Assembly (NCBI GenBank): GCA_023459355.1
Contig: JAEWUM010000046.1
Span: 78,512-142,511 of the forward strand
From: Bacteroidota bacterium
Lineage (GTDB): Bacteria > Bacteroidota > Bacteroidia > Bacteroidales > Paludibacteraceae
Direction: 5' to 3'
DNA length: 64,000 bases
Shown: one piece after another, positions 34,401 to 42,198 of the stretch
How the letters are laid out: each line of letters starts with the position of its first letter
Position numbering within the stretch: position 1 is the stretch's first letter
The notes under the pieces: generated by a model
Databases searched by the model: none
What the model was told of the DNA's origin: nothing
What the model saw: only the letters and a program-made list of their open reading frames with translations
Translations under genes and position numbers: made by a program

Positions 34401-34578
34401 TCAACTTCAAATATCCGGCGACTGGAATTGGACATATATCTATACCATTTCCGGGGAATTGTGTATTAAAACAAACTACGAACCTATTATAAATACCCAA
34501 GCTTTAAATTCAGGAGTCTATATTATTCAGGTGCATACCAACAGCCAAATGCTAAATTTTAAGTATCTTCGCCAATAA
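31495..34578 (+). CDS. T9SS-secreted fusion of beta-helix and sialate-O-acetylesterase-like (SGNH) domain
   Basis: 1027 aa, signal peptide to about A21. Residues about 40-490 form a right-handed beta-helix with short repeats (GGGLIAENGNIEILDCIFTNN, GGISLNNVSFNMEQVVVSDNFA, GGGIYLINS...), like pectate-lyase-type or choice-of-anchor proteins, but no lyase active site was recognised. About 495-790 is a SASA/SGNH-type esterase: S507 in YGQSLGEG, WMQGEQN (647-653) and D743/H748 in the terminal block. A linker and a T9SS sorting domain (about 965-1027) complete the protein. It probably removes acyl groups from a glycan while the helix binds it. Confidence 0.78.
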   Translation: MRKEKFILFLCILQIQAVIIAQNNWYVKTIGTFSENSGLNWENAITLDDALSRSSDGDTIHIAGGTYIPQILLTNGRVEREKCFEVKKNITLIGGYPGDASGQVKSEPTIHPTILSGKLNSEQNAYHVLVITAAPIRNRSVKLSGLVISDGVADNTRRTTIDNIIYQQNVGGGLIAENGNIEILDCIFTNNKAANGAGCWIQNATLNIQNTKITNNSTDMGKAGGISLNNVSFNMEQVVVSDNFAQTDGGGIYLINSKGCINQGVIAGNTVNNSAGGLFATASSAVYLYNVTLGHNKASVNGGILLDNSFLSIANSTIAENIALENAGAGSFINNSRIETMSSTFTRNVSNNNVGGIIVGENVGFYCYNSILSGNNIDLAITNDKLTDISFKQSIIESQYFNINGDSESQITFDVEIMLDSLKNNGGMTTTCKLLQPDLNPAITKGLTLSEMIWLAGKYGLPGFLIPKDQRGIYRPTSNIAIGAYQDSEYLPEVHPDFWHFIIYGQSLGEGYQSYPSITTEVMPNNYMIGNNVCINNGNRNFSQLGPLFASPTPDDVERNFTKSWLDIAKCENSVIGAANHVQHRLTNPVSIIATSCATGGKTIEELSKHSQRSPYYYQRDFIKSVISAASIARNNHYNLSCPAIFWMQGEQNYLPNQPGLITATDNTTDKNEYKNLMLTLKNDMQSDIMNLYRQGEKPFFITYQVGGKYIRGFEQNIAMAQLEASNQESDIICAGPVYMMTDRGAGHLDSNGYRWFGEMLAKVFYKTYIEKETFRPLQPAKIIKKSSHTLLIDYLVPFKPLVIDTLLVASEKNYGFAVKSNGIPIQISSIQLHENGESILINCIDELTGDIEIAYAGQDVLGHGNLRDSDPFQSMYTYINLDGKDSQDKYFFEHDDANTSLHPRYEPRDEDGVIYGKPYPLYNFGTHFYYLLPSGIAELVPPGLSGQTANPTIKDSSSPIKLINQTNNQLQISGDWNWTYIYTISGELCIKTNYEPIINTQALNSGVYIIQVHTNSQMLNFKYLRQ

Positions 34579-34617
34579 ATTCACCTTATAAAACATTGTA
34601 ATTTATTAATCACATTT

Positions 34618-35379
34618 ATGAAACAAACTATTCTTACTTTCACAGCTTTATGGCTATTCATAAGCCTTTTTGCTCAAAACACAGAATCAATCTCCATCAC
34701 ACTTGATTCGGATCAGTGCAAACAACTTGAAAAACATTTTGCTGAGAAAGAAAAGGCAAAAATGCGTTCGACTGACTGGGCTCGCTTTTACCGATATGAA
34801 GCAATGAATGACACCATGCAAAAGCCGGCAAAAGTCGTTTTTCTTGGTAACTCAATCACAGATGGCTGGTATAAACAACATCCGGAATTCTTTATTGAGA
34901 ATGGTTTTACCGGTCGGGGTATCGGTGGGCAAACCACCAGTCAAATGCTTACCCGTTTTCAGGCTGATGTCATTGACCTGAAGCCCAAAATGGTTGTTAT
35001 CATGGCCGGAACCAACGACATTGCCCGTAATAACGGCATTATCACGCATAAACATATCATGCAAAACATCAAATCGATGTGTGAATTAGCGCAGTTTCAC
35101 AAAATCAAACCTGTGCTGTGCACAATTCTCCCGGCTTTTGAATTCAGGTGGAACAAGGAACTAACTCCGGCAGCCGACATAAAATTGCTGAATGAAATGA
35201 TTAAAGAATATGCTATTGCCAACAAGATACCATTTGTAGATTATTATTCAGCATTGGTCGATGAACGTGGAGGCTTACCAGCCGAAATTGCAGCTGACGG
35301 GGTCCATCCCAACATGAAAGGTTATGAAATTATGGAACCGATTGTATTAAAAACAATACGTAAATACGTAAAAAAATAA
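34618..35379 (+). CDS. Secreted SGNH/GDSL hydrolase
   Basis: 253 aa with a signal peptide (about 1-19). All four SGNH blocks are present: S79 in FLGNSITDGW, the Gly in GRGIGGQTT, N133 in GTNDIA and D227/H230 in DGVHPN. Such enzymes in Bacteroidetes carbohydrate loci are usually acetylesterases or lysophospholipase-like. It follows the beta-helix/SASA gene by 39 bp and precedes the GDPD gene by 11 bp, so a deacylation role on the same substrate is likely. Confidence 0.85.
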   Translation: MKQTILTFTALWLFISLFAQNTESISITLDSDQCKQLEKHFAEKEKAKMRSTDWARFYRYEAMNDTMQKPAKVVFLGNSITDGWYKQHPEFFIENGFTGRGIGGQTTSQMLTRFQADVIDLKPKMVVIMAGTNDIARNNGIITHKHIMQNIKSMCELAQFHKIKPVLCTILPAFEFRWNKELTPAADIKLLNEMIKEYAIANKIPFVDYYSALVDERGGLPAEIAADGVHPNMKGYEIMEPIVLKTIRKYVKK

Positions 35380-35390
35380 ACTGGTATTAT

Positions 35391-36281
35391 ATGCACACAA
35401 AATTTTTATTGTTGTTTTTATTTTCAGGTTTATTACTGAATGCACAAACCCACGTTGATTCAATCATTAACAAGCTTAATAACCCCTATCTCAACGAGGT
35501 ACTTGTTGTTGCACATCGGGGTGATTGGCGCAATTTTCCGGAGAATTCCATTGAGGCTATTGAAAGCGCAATTGAAATGGGAGTCGACATCGTGGAAATT
35601 GACATTCAGCGGACCAAAGACGGTCATTTAATCTTGATGCACGACAGAACATTGGATCGCACAACAACAGGAAAAGGTCGTGTTGAAGACTGGACTTTAG
35701 ATTCTATCAAAACATTGAAACTGAAAAACGGCTGCGCAATCAAAACGAAACATGTAGTGCCGACGCTTGAAGAAGCGCTTTTGCATGCAAAAGATAAAAT
35801 CATGATAAACCTGGATAAAGCTGACCGTTATTTCGATGAGGTTTACCTTTTACTTGAAAAAACCGGCACTGCTCACCAAATTATCATGAAAGGAAGAAAG
35901 TCGCCGGAAGAAGTAAAAAAACAGTTTGGCAAACACCTGGACAAGGTCATTTATATGCCCGTAGTTGATTTGGATGATAATCAAGCTACCATAAAAATAG
36001 ATGAATTTGTAAATTCATTCAATCCTGTTGCTTTCGAATTGTTGTTTGCCAAAACCAATAGTCAGGTTCCACTTCTGATGAAACATAAACTGACGGGTAA
36101 AAGTCTTATTTGGTATAATACGCTCTGGGATAGTCTGGTGGGTGGTCGTGATGACGACATGGCTCTTGAAGATCCGGATAATGCATACGGTTACCTCGTC
36201 GAAAAACTGGGAGCACGCATTATTCAAACCGACCGACCGCAGATGCTGCTTGATTACCTTAAAAGAAAAGGGTGGAAATAA
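35391..36281 (+). CDS. Secreted glycerophosphodiester phosphodiesterase (GDPD/GlpQ-like)
   Basis: 296 aa with a signal peptide (cleavage near A18). The GDPD TIM-barrel active site is visible: H42-R43 in AHRGDWRNFPENS, E69/D71 in VEIDIQRTKDG and H84-D85 in LMHDRTLDRTT. The family cuts glycerophosphodiesters to glycerol-3-phosphate plus an alcohol, and some members degrade teichoic acids. Because the locus also has a GlpT/UhpT-type transporter, the product could be glycerol-3-phosphate. The gene is tightly packed between the SGNH hydrolase and GH3 genes. Confidence 0.9.
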   Translation: MHTKFLLLFLFSGLLLNAQTHVDSIINKLNNPYLNEVLVVAHRGDWRNFPENSIEAIESAIEMGVDIVEIDIQRTKDGHLILMHDRTLDRTTTGKGRVEDWTLDSIKTLKLKNGCAIKTKHVVPTLEEALLHAKDKIMINLDKADRYFDEVYLLLEKTGTAHQIIMKGRKSPEEVKKQFGKHLDKVIYMPVVDLDDNQATIKIDEFVNSFNPVAFELLFAKTNSQVPLLMKHKLTGKSLIWYNTLWDSLVGGRDDDMALEDPDNAYGYLVEKLGARIIQTDRPQMLLDYLKRKGWK

Positions 36282-36316
36282 TAACTCATTGTTAAATTAA
36301 TCATTAACTTCACAAC

Positions 36317-38554
36317 ATGACGAAGATAAATTCTTTTAGAAATCTCTTTTTTATTGTTTTATCTTTCACGCTAACTCAATTTATAACTGCTCAATCAAGT
36401 GTAGACTTACATGATTTGTTATCAAAAATGACTTTGAAAGAAAAAATCGGTCAGTTAAATCAGGTTAGTGCACGTTCCAACATAGAAGGAATAAAAGAAG
36501 GCATCAGAAAAGGTGAAATAGGGTCACTATTAAATGTAAATGCAACAATAATTGATGAGTTACAAAAACTATCTGTAGAAAACTCAAAACATGGCATTCC
36601 GCTGATTTTTGCCCGTGATGTAATTCACGGGTACAGAACCATATTCCCCATCCCGCTTGGACAAGCGGCAACCTTTAATCCTGAAGTTGTAAAAGCCGGT
36701 GCACGTGTTGCTGCGCTCGAAGCATCCTCAGAAGGAATTCGTTGGACATTTGCACCTATGATCGACATATCGCGCGATGCAAGGTGGGGTCGGATTGCTG
36801 AGAGCTTAGGTGAAGACCCCTATCTGACGACTGTGCTTGGTGTAGCCATGACACAAGGTTTTCAGGGCAATGACCCATCAGAAAAGTTTACCGTAGCTGC
36901 CTGCGCAAAACATTTTGTAGGTTATGGCGCCAGTGAAGGTGGAAGAGATTATAACTCAACAAATATTCCTGAGCGCTTGCTCCGAAATGTCTATCTCCCG
37001 CCGTTTCAGGCACAGGTTGATGCCGGTGTAGCTACATTTATGACTTCATTCAATGATAACGATGGAGTACCTATGACGGGAAATATTTATACTAATCAGG
37101 GAATCCTCAGGGATGAATGGGGTTATCAGGGCGTTGTTGTGTCCGATTGGAATGCAATTAAAGAAATGATTTTACATGGCTTCGCATACAATACTAAAGA
37201 TGCTGCAGAGAAAGCTATAAAAGCAAGTATAGATGTTGATATGATGAGTTTTGCTTACATAAATGAATTAGAAAAATCGGCTGCAGAAAATCCTGAAATC
37301 ATGCAATTAATTGACCAGTCGGTTTTGCGTGTACTGGAGTTAAAGAAAAAACTCGGTCTTTTCGAACAACCCTATGCCAGGGGAGATCAGAAAGATGTAT
37401 TTTATGCGCCATCACACCTTGATGCTGCAAAACAAGCTGCAGCAGAATCAGTTGTTCTGTTGAAAAACAAGAATCAAATTTTACCAATCAGCAATCAGGT
37501 TAAAAAAATTGCCGTAATCGGACCAATGGCTAATGCTCCTCACGACCAACTTGGGACCTGGGTTTTCGACAGTCAAAAAGAACAAACCAGAACACCGCTT
37601 GATGCCCTGAAACGACTTTACGGCGATAAAGTGACTTTCCATTATGAGAAAGCGATGAGATACACCCGCGATAAAAGCACTGATAAATTCAAAAACGCGA
37701 TTAAACTGGCAAAAAAATCAGATATGGTACTTCTTTTTGTGGGTGAGGAGTCGATGTTAAGCGGTGAGGCACATTCTCTGGCTGACATCAACCTGATTGG
37801 CGCACAGTCAGAGCTGGTTAAAGAAATGGTTAAAACGGGTAAACCAGTTGTCATGGTGGTTTTGGCTGGCCGACCGCTTACAATTGAGAATGAACATAAT
37901 TTATGCGATGCCGTTTTATATGCCTGGCATCCCGGAACCATGGGAGGCGATGCAATTGCAGACATTCTTTTTGGGAAAATAAATCCATCGGGAAAACTGC
38001 CGGTAACATTTCCACGTCATGTCGGACAAATTCCCATCCATTACAACCACAACAATACGGGTCGTCCGGCTCCCGATAATGTAAAAACACTGGATCACAT
38101 TGACATTCCTGAACCACAAACTTCATTGGGACACACCTCTTTTTACATGGATTACGGCAAACATCCGTTTCTGCCTTTCGGGTACGGGCTTTCCTACACT
38201 TTATTTAGTTTTGAAAATTTAAAACTAAACAAAGAGAACATGCTAACAGCAAAGGACAGTTTGGTTGTGGAATGTTTGCTTAAAAACACCGGAAACATGC
38301 CGGGAACAGAAGTAGTACAACTCTATGTTCAGGATATAACCGGGTCAATTACAAGACCGGTAAAAGAACTGAAAAGATTTGAACGTGTTAGTTTACAACC
38401 TAGCGAAACAAAGACAATAAGCTATACACTTTTCCCGGAAGACTTTGCATTTGTTGGCATTGATAATATAAAAATCATCGAACCAGGTAAAATGAAATTA
38501 TGGATTTCAAACAGCAGTCAGGGTGGTTTGGAGGCAAATTTTGAGATTAAATAA
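36317..38554 (+). CDS. Glycoside hydrolase family 3 (beta-glucosidase-like)
   Basis: 745 aa, signal peptide to about A25. The TIM-barrel domain shows FARDVIHGYRTIFPIPLGQAATFNPE and the nucleophile D277 in GVVVSDWNAI. The alpha/beta sandwich domain (about 385-600) has AESVVLLKNKNQILPI and VVLAGRPL, with GEESMLSGEAHS as the likely general-acid region. A fibronectin-III-like domain (about 650-745) closes the protein. Most GH3 enzymes are periplasmic beta-glucosidases, but beta-xylosidase or N-acetylglucosaminidase activity cannot be excluded from motifs alone. Last gene of the plus-strand locus; the convergent deaminase ends 4 bp beyond. Confidence 0.92.
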   Translation: MTKINSFRNLFFIVLSFTLTQFITAQSSVDLHDLLSKMTLKEKIGQLNQVSARSNIEGIKEGIRKGEIGSLLNVNATIIDELQKLSVENSKHGIPLIFARDVIHGYRTIFPIPLGQAATFNPEVVKAGARVAALEASSEGIRWTFAPMIDISRDARWGRIAESLGEDPYLTTVLGVAMTQGFQGNDPSEKFTVAACAKHFVGYGASEGGRDYNSTNIPERLLRNVYLPPFQAQVDAGVATFMTSFNDNDGVPMTGNIYTNQGILRDEWGYQGVVVSDWNAIKEMILHGFAYNTKDAAEKAIKASIDVDMMSFAYINELEKSAAENPEIMQLIDQSVLRVLELKKKLGLFEQPYARGDQKDVFYAPSHLDAAKQAAAESVVLLKNKNQILPISNQVKKIAVIGPMANAPHDQLGTWVFDSQKEQTRTPLDALKRLYGDKVTFHYEKAMRYTRDKSTDKFKNAIKLAKKSDMVLLFVGEESMLSGEAHSLADINLIGAQSELVKEMVKTGKPVVMVVLAGRPLTIENEHNLCDAVLYAWHPGTMGGDAIADILFGKINPSGKLPVTFPRHVGQIPIHYNHNNTGRPAPDNVKTLDHIDIPEPQTSLGHTSFYMDYGKHPFLPFGYGLSYTLFSFENLKLNKENMLTAKDSLVVECLLKNTGNMPGTEVVQLYVQDITGSITRPVKELKRFERVSLQPSETKTISYTLFPEDFAFVGIDNIKIIEPGKMKLWISNSSQGGLEANFEIK

Positions 38555-38558
38555 GCAA

Positions 38559-39578
38559 TTAACAATTAGCAGCACAGTAATCTGTCACTTGTTTTATCAT
38601 TCTTTTTTTCTCCTTCTCATCCAGAAAAGAAGCTTCAAAAGAATTCTGAGCAAGCTGGCAAATTTCAGCAATTGATAAATTGAGTGCTTCTGCAATAGCC
38701 AAATAGTTGTCTGTCACATAACCCCCGAAATAAGCAGGATCATCGGAATTAATCGTCAGCAACAAACCTTTTTCCATCAATTTTCGAAGTGGATGAAAAC
38801 GTAAATCTTCTACTACTTTCAGTTTAAGATTGGAAAGCGGGCATAAGGTAAGTGGTATACGGCGTTGAGCAAGATCAGTCAACAACATCTCATCGTCCAA
38901 CGCATTATTTCCATGGTCAATGCGGGAAACTTTAAGCAAATCGAGAGCTTCCCTGATGTAAGCAGCAGGACCTTCTTCCCCGGCATGGGCAACAGTCACG
39001 AAACCTGCTTCCCTGGCCAAAGCAAATACATTTGCAAATTTTGCAGGGGGATGACCCAATTCAGAAGAATCCAGTCCCACTGCCTGAATTAAACGCTTAT
39101 ATGGAATTGCCTGTTGTAGCGTTTTTATTGCATCCTTTTCATCCAAATGACGTAAAAAACACATGATTAAAGATGTACTCATACCAAACTGTTTTCGGGC
39201 ATCATCCATGGCACGGTGAATACCGGCAATTACAACTCCAAAGTCAACTCCCCTGGCAGTATGCGATTGAGGATCGAAAAAAATCTCGGTATGAATAACC
39301 TGATCAGCATGTGCTTTTTGTAAATAGGCAAAAGTCAGATCGTAAAAATCCTGTTCATATATCAACACATTTGCACCTGCATAATACAAATTCAGAAAAT
39401 CCTGCAAATTACTGAAATTATAAGCTCTTTTTAACTCATCAACAGTATGATATTTCAACTTCACATTGTTTCTGCGGGCAATCGCGAACATCAACTCAGG
39501 TTCGAAAGTTCCTTCAATGTGTACATGCAATTCAGCTTTCGGTACACCTTTAATAAAAGTTATTGTTTCTTGTAACAT
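38559..39578 (-). CDS. Adenosine deaminase family protein, adenine-deaminase type
   Basis: 339 aa metal-dependent amidohydrolase. Metal ligands are in ELHVHIEGT, VAHAGEEGP (catalytic Glu) and LTINSDDPAYF. The VGLDSSELGHPPAKFANVF block is the form seen in adenine deaminases (AAH1-like), whereas true adenosine deaminases have a GDE motif there. It probably deaminates adenine to hypoxanthine in the cytosol. It lies 25 bp downstream of a secreted endonuclease gene on the same strand, consistent with nucleic-acid scavenging. Confidence 0.82.
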   Translation of the reverse strand: MLQETITFIKGVPKAELHVHIEGTFEPELMFAIARRNNVKLKYHTVDELKRAYNFSNLQDFLNLYYAGANVLIYEQDFYDLTFAYLQKAHADQVIHTEIFFDPQSHTARGVDFGVVIAGIHRAMDDARKQFGMSTSLIMCFLRHLDEKDAIKTLQQAIPYKRLIQAVGLDSSELGHPPAKFANVFALAREAGFVTVAHAGEEGPAAYIREALDLLKVSRIDHGNNALDDEMLLTDLAQRRIPLTLCPLSNLKLKVVEDLRFHPLRKLMEKGLLLTINSDDPAYFGGYVTDNYLAIAEALNLSIAEICQLAQNSFEASFLDEKEKKRMIKQVTDYCAANC

Positions 39579-39603
39579 AATTTCAGATCTTCTTCACGAG
39601 AAA

Positions 39604-40803
39604 TTATTTCTTTCCGGTCAAATTTAACTCAAATGCATTCGGCAATCCTCCTCCCGAGATTGTAATTTTTCCGGTATGTTGCCCTGAAGTTGCCGGATTG
39701 AAGGTGACAGTAAGATTATAACCAAGCTCAGCTGATACCTGTGAAATGGTATTCGCTGAAACAGCATACATTGAACCGGTCACACCAACGGTCAAATCAC
39801 CCTGAATTGCATTTGTTTTTATCCTGAAAGTTTTTTGCACAGCATTGCTGACGGTACCAAAATCAATGGATTGTCCTGTGTTTACAATTTTACCTGTCAA
39901 TATAATTTCCGGTTGATTAACGGGAGGTTCCGGTTCCTGATTCACATAAAACAACTGTGCAGTCTTATTTCCCCAGATGTACTCTTCCAAACCCGGAAAA
40001 TCGATAAAAGGATTGCGGTTGTTTTGTTTTAAGTATACAGCTTCATTCCGGTTGATTTCCTTTTGACTGACCGGATCATTGCGACTCCAGGTGAGAAACA
40101 AATCAATGGCATAAGGTGTAAGCCCGTTAGTTGCATGATAAACGACCTCCACTTCAGTACTTCCTGAATTAGAAGAAATCCATGTTGAAATATTATCTGC
40201 GTAACAGGTTGCCATATACAGAACGGTTCTGGCAAAATCTCCTTTATATTCATCAATCGGTTCAAAAACAGTTCCGGAATAGCCTGAAAAACCTGAACTA
40301 CCTACTTTACTGCCATTATTAGAGGTATAGCTAGCTGATCCAACTACTCCATAGGGTAAATTTCCTCTTTTATTATTGACCCATCCATCAGTCGGGTACA
40401 CATTGAACAAATCCGAATACATGGGAGAAGCATCACTGAACCAACTGGCCGGTGTTGTATGTTCCCGGTTATAGCAATCACATTCTTTGGTGTAATTTTG
40501 ATTGCAATTACATTCCTCTAAATATCTACCACACTGATCTATATTCAACGTAAACGAACAATCTGAATACATATCCCATATCTTTCCGGTAGCAGGATTG
40601 ATATCCGTATCGGCGTATGCTGTCCAGAGCCCGGTGTATGAAACTCCACTAAATCCCTGTGTAATAATTTCTTTTAAAGCTAGCCGCAACTGATTGGTAT
40701 TCTTTGCATCAGCAGCATCGTAATAGCCTGTAGGTACAGCCGCCCAAACACGAACTGTAAAAAACAGCATCAGTAAAAAACCAAGCGTAAAAAATCTTTT
40801 CAT
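39604..40803 (-). CDS. Secreted endonuclease I family nuclease
   Basis: 399 aa, signal peptide to about A21. The endonuclease I (NucM/Vvn) active region is intact: CDCYNREHTTPASWF with the catalytic His, then SPMYSDLFNVYPTDGWVNNKRGNLPYG with the metal-binding Asn cluster. After about residue 290 comes an Ig-like/choice-of-anchor region ending NAFELNLTGKK. It degrades extracellular DNA or RNA non-specifically. The cysteine-rich insert (CGRYLEECNCNQNYTKECDCYN) may form disulfides. It is transcribed with the downstream deaminase from a promoter at 40850-40857. Confidence 0.9.
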   Translation of the reverse strand: MKRFFTLGFLLMLFFTVRVWAAVPTGYYDAADAKNTNQLRLALKEIITQGFSGVSYTGLWTAYADTDINPATGKIWDMYSDCSFTLNIDQCGRYLEECNCNQNYTKECDCYNREHTTPASWFSDASPMYSDLFNVYPTDGWVNNKRGNLPYGVVGSASYTSNNGSKVGSSGFSGYSGTVFEPIDEYKGDFARTVLYMATCYADNISTWISSNSGSTEVEVVYHATNGLTPYAIDLFLTWSRNDPVSQKEINRNEAVYLKQNNRNPFIDFPGLEEYIWGNKTAQLFYVNQEPEPPVNQPEIILTGKIVNTGQSIDFGTVSNAVQKTFRIKTNAIQGDLTVGVTGSMYAVSANTISQVSAELGYNLTVTFNPATSGQHTGKITISGGGLPNAFELNLTGKK

Positions 40804-40849
40804 TTATTTCAATTTAGAAATTCAACAGCCAAAACCTGAATAAAGTTTA

Positions 40850-40857
40850 CAAAAATA
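40850..40857 (-). promoter_or_regulatory. -7 promoter element for the endonuclease I-deaminase pair
   Basis: Minus-strand TATTTTTG matches TAnnTTTG about 47 nt before the endonuclease start codon. No TTTG -33 box is evident. It sits just upstream of the DAACS gene stop codon. Confidence 0.45.
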
Positions 40858-40862
40858 TGAAT

Positions 40863-42092
40863 TTATTTCGATTCAGAGGTCTGGCTATCTACAATTACAG
40901 CACAGGCGGCATCACCGGTTATATTCAACACTGTACGCAACATGTCGAAGACCCGGTCGAGCGCATACAACAAAGGCAATCCTTCAATCGGGATACCCGC
41001 CGAAACCAGTACGGCAACAACAAGCAGGGTTGGTCCGGGTACGCCGGCCTGCCCAACTGCGCCCACGCTTGCCGTAATGGTAATGGCAATATATTGGGCC
41101 AGTGTCAAATCGATGTTATAAAGTTGTGCAAAAAACAATGCCACCAGGGTGTAATAAATCGCATTACCGGTCATATTGATGGTTGCACCCAATGGTACGA
41201 CAAAAGATGTGGTTTCTTTGCTGACTCCCAGTTTTTCTTCACAAGTTGCCATGGTAACGGGTAAAGTCGCCATCGAAGAAGAAGTGGAGAATGCCACAAT
41301 CTGGGGGCGTATCATTGATTTGAAAAAGTGAGCTAGTTTTATTTTTGAGAATAATTTGAGAGTCAACGGATAAAACAACACCAGAATGATTAAGGCTGCA
41401 ATCAGATTCACCCAAAACAGACTTCCTGCTTTCAGCAATATATCAAAGCCAAACGTTCCGGTAGCATCAGCCATCAGTCCGAATACGCCAAGCGGAGCGA
41501 CAAGCATAACTTTCTGAATACACCAAATCAGCGCATCCAAAAACGTATTAAAAGCATTGAGAACAGGTTGTTTCTTCTGTGCTGACAAAGCGCTTAAACC
41601 AAAGCCAAAAAACAGTCCGAAGAAAATCAGTTGCAGGATATTGCCCTCGGCAAGCGATTTGATGGGATTGGCGGGTATGATATCCAGCAACATAGGCCAA
41701 AACTCCATTTTTTGGGGAGTCGCACTGTATCCTTCCGCAGGTAAAAATGATTTAATGGAATCGACCGACAAGCCAGCTCCTGGTTTGAACCATTCACCCA
41801 GCACAATGGCAAGAATAACAGCCAACACAGTGGTGATAAAAATATAAGCAATAGTGGTAATGCCGATTCTTCCGGCGGACCTGGTCGCACCTAACGAGGC
41901 CGAACCCGCAACGATAGACACAAAAACCAATGGAATAACCAGCATGCGAATCAACTGAATAAACAAATTACCCAACGGGGCAAACATGGCAGCCGACTCC
42001 CCTATTAGCTTTCCCACAACAACACCAATTACCATGGCAATGAGAATCTGCACACTGAGATCGGAAATGATTTTTTTAAACGATTTCTTCAT
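40863..42092 (-). CDS. Dicarboxylate/amino-acid:cation symporter (DAACS family)
   Basis: 409 aa inner-membrane transporter. Hallmarks of the GltP/Glt(Ph) fold: the serine-rich hairpin AFSTSSSMATLPVTM, the unwound helix motif NMTGNA (NMDGT position), hairpin 2 GQAGVPGPTLLVVAVL and ALDRVFDMLRTVLNITGDAACAVIVD in helix 8. It imports glutamate, aspartate or C4-dicarboxylates with Na+ or H+. The Asp of NMDGT is replaced by Thr, so the ion preference may differ from glutamate carriers. No coupled genes are adjacent. Confidence 0.92.
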   Translation of the reverse strand: MKKSFKKIISDLSVQILIAMVIGVVVGKLIGESAAMFAPLGNLFIQLIRMLVIPLVFVSIVAGSASLGATRSAGRIGITTIAYIFITTVLAVILAIVLGEWFKPGAGLSVDSIKSFLPAEGYSATPQKMEFWPMLLDIIPANPIKSLAEGNILQLIFFGLFFGFGLSALSAQKKQPVLNAFNTFLDALIWCIQKVMLVAPLGVFGLMADATGTFGFDILLKAGSLFWVNLIAALIILVLFYPLTLKLFSKIKLAHFFKSMIRPQIVAFSTSSSMATLPVTMATCEEKLGVSKETTSFVVPLGATINMTGNAIYYTLVALFFAQLYNIDLTLAQYIAITITASVGAVGQAGVPGPTLLVVAVLVSAGIPIEGLPLLYALDRVFDMLRTVLNITGDAACAVIVDSQTSESK

Positions 42093-42133
42093 TATATTTG
42101 ATTGAAATTTTATGTCTATTTATGTCTACAGTT

Positions 42134-42176
42134 GGTCATTGCGAGGAGTTCACAAAGTGAACGACGTGGCAACCTC
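42134..42176. repeat. REP-like dispersed repeat
   Basis: The sequence contains GTCATTGCGAGGAG, a hairpin GTTCAC/GTGAAC and ACGTGGCAACCTC, a word order known from dispersed intergenic elements in several bacterial genomes. TTGC and GCAA ends can pair outside the central hairpin. It lies between the DAACS and LplT-like genes. Confidence 0.55.
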
Positions 42177-42198
42177 ATATCTGTCTGCACATGACCAT

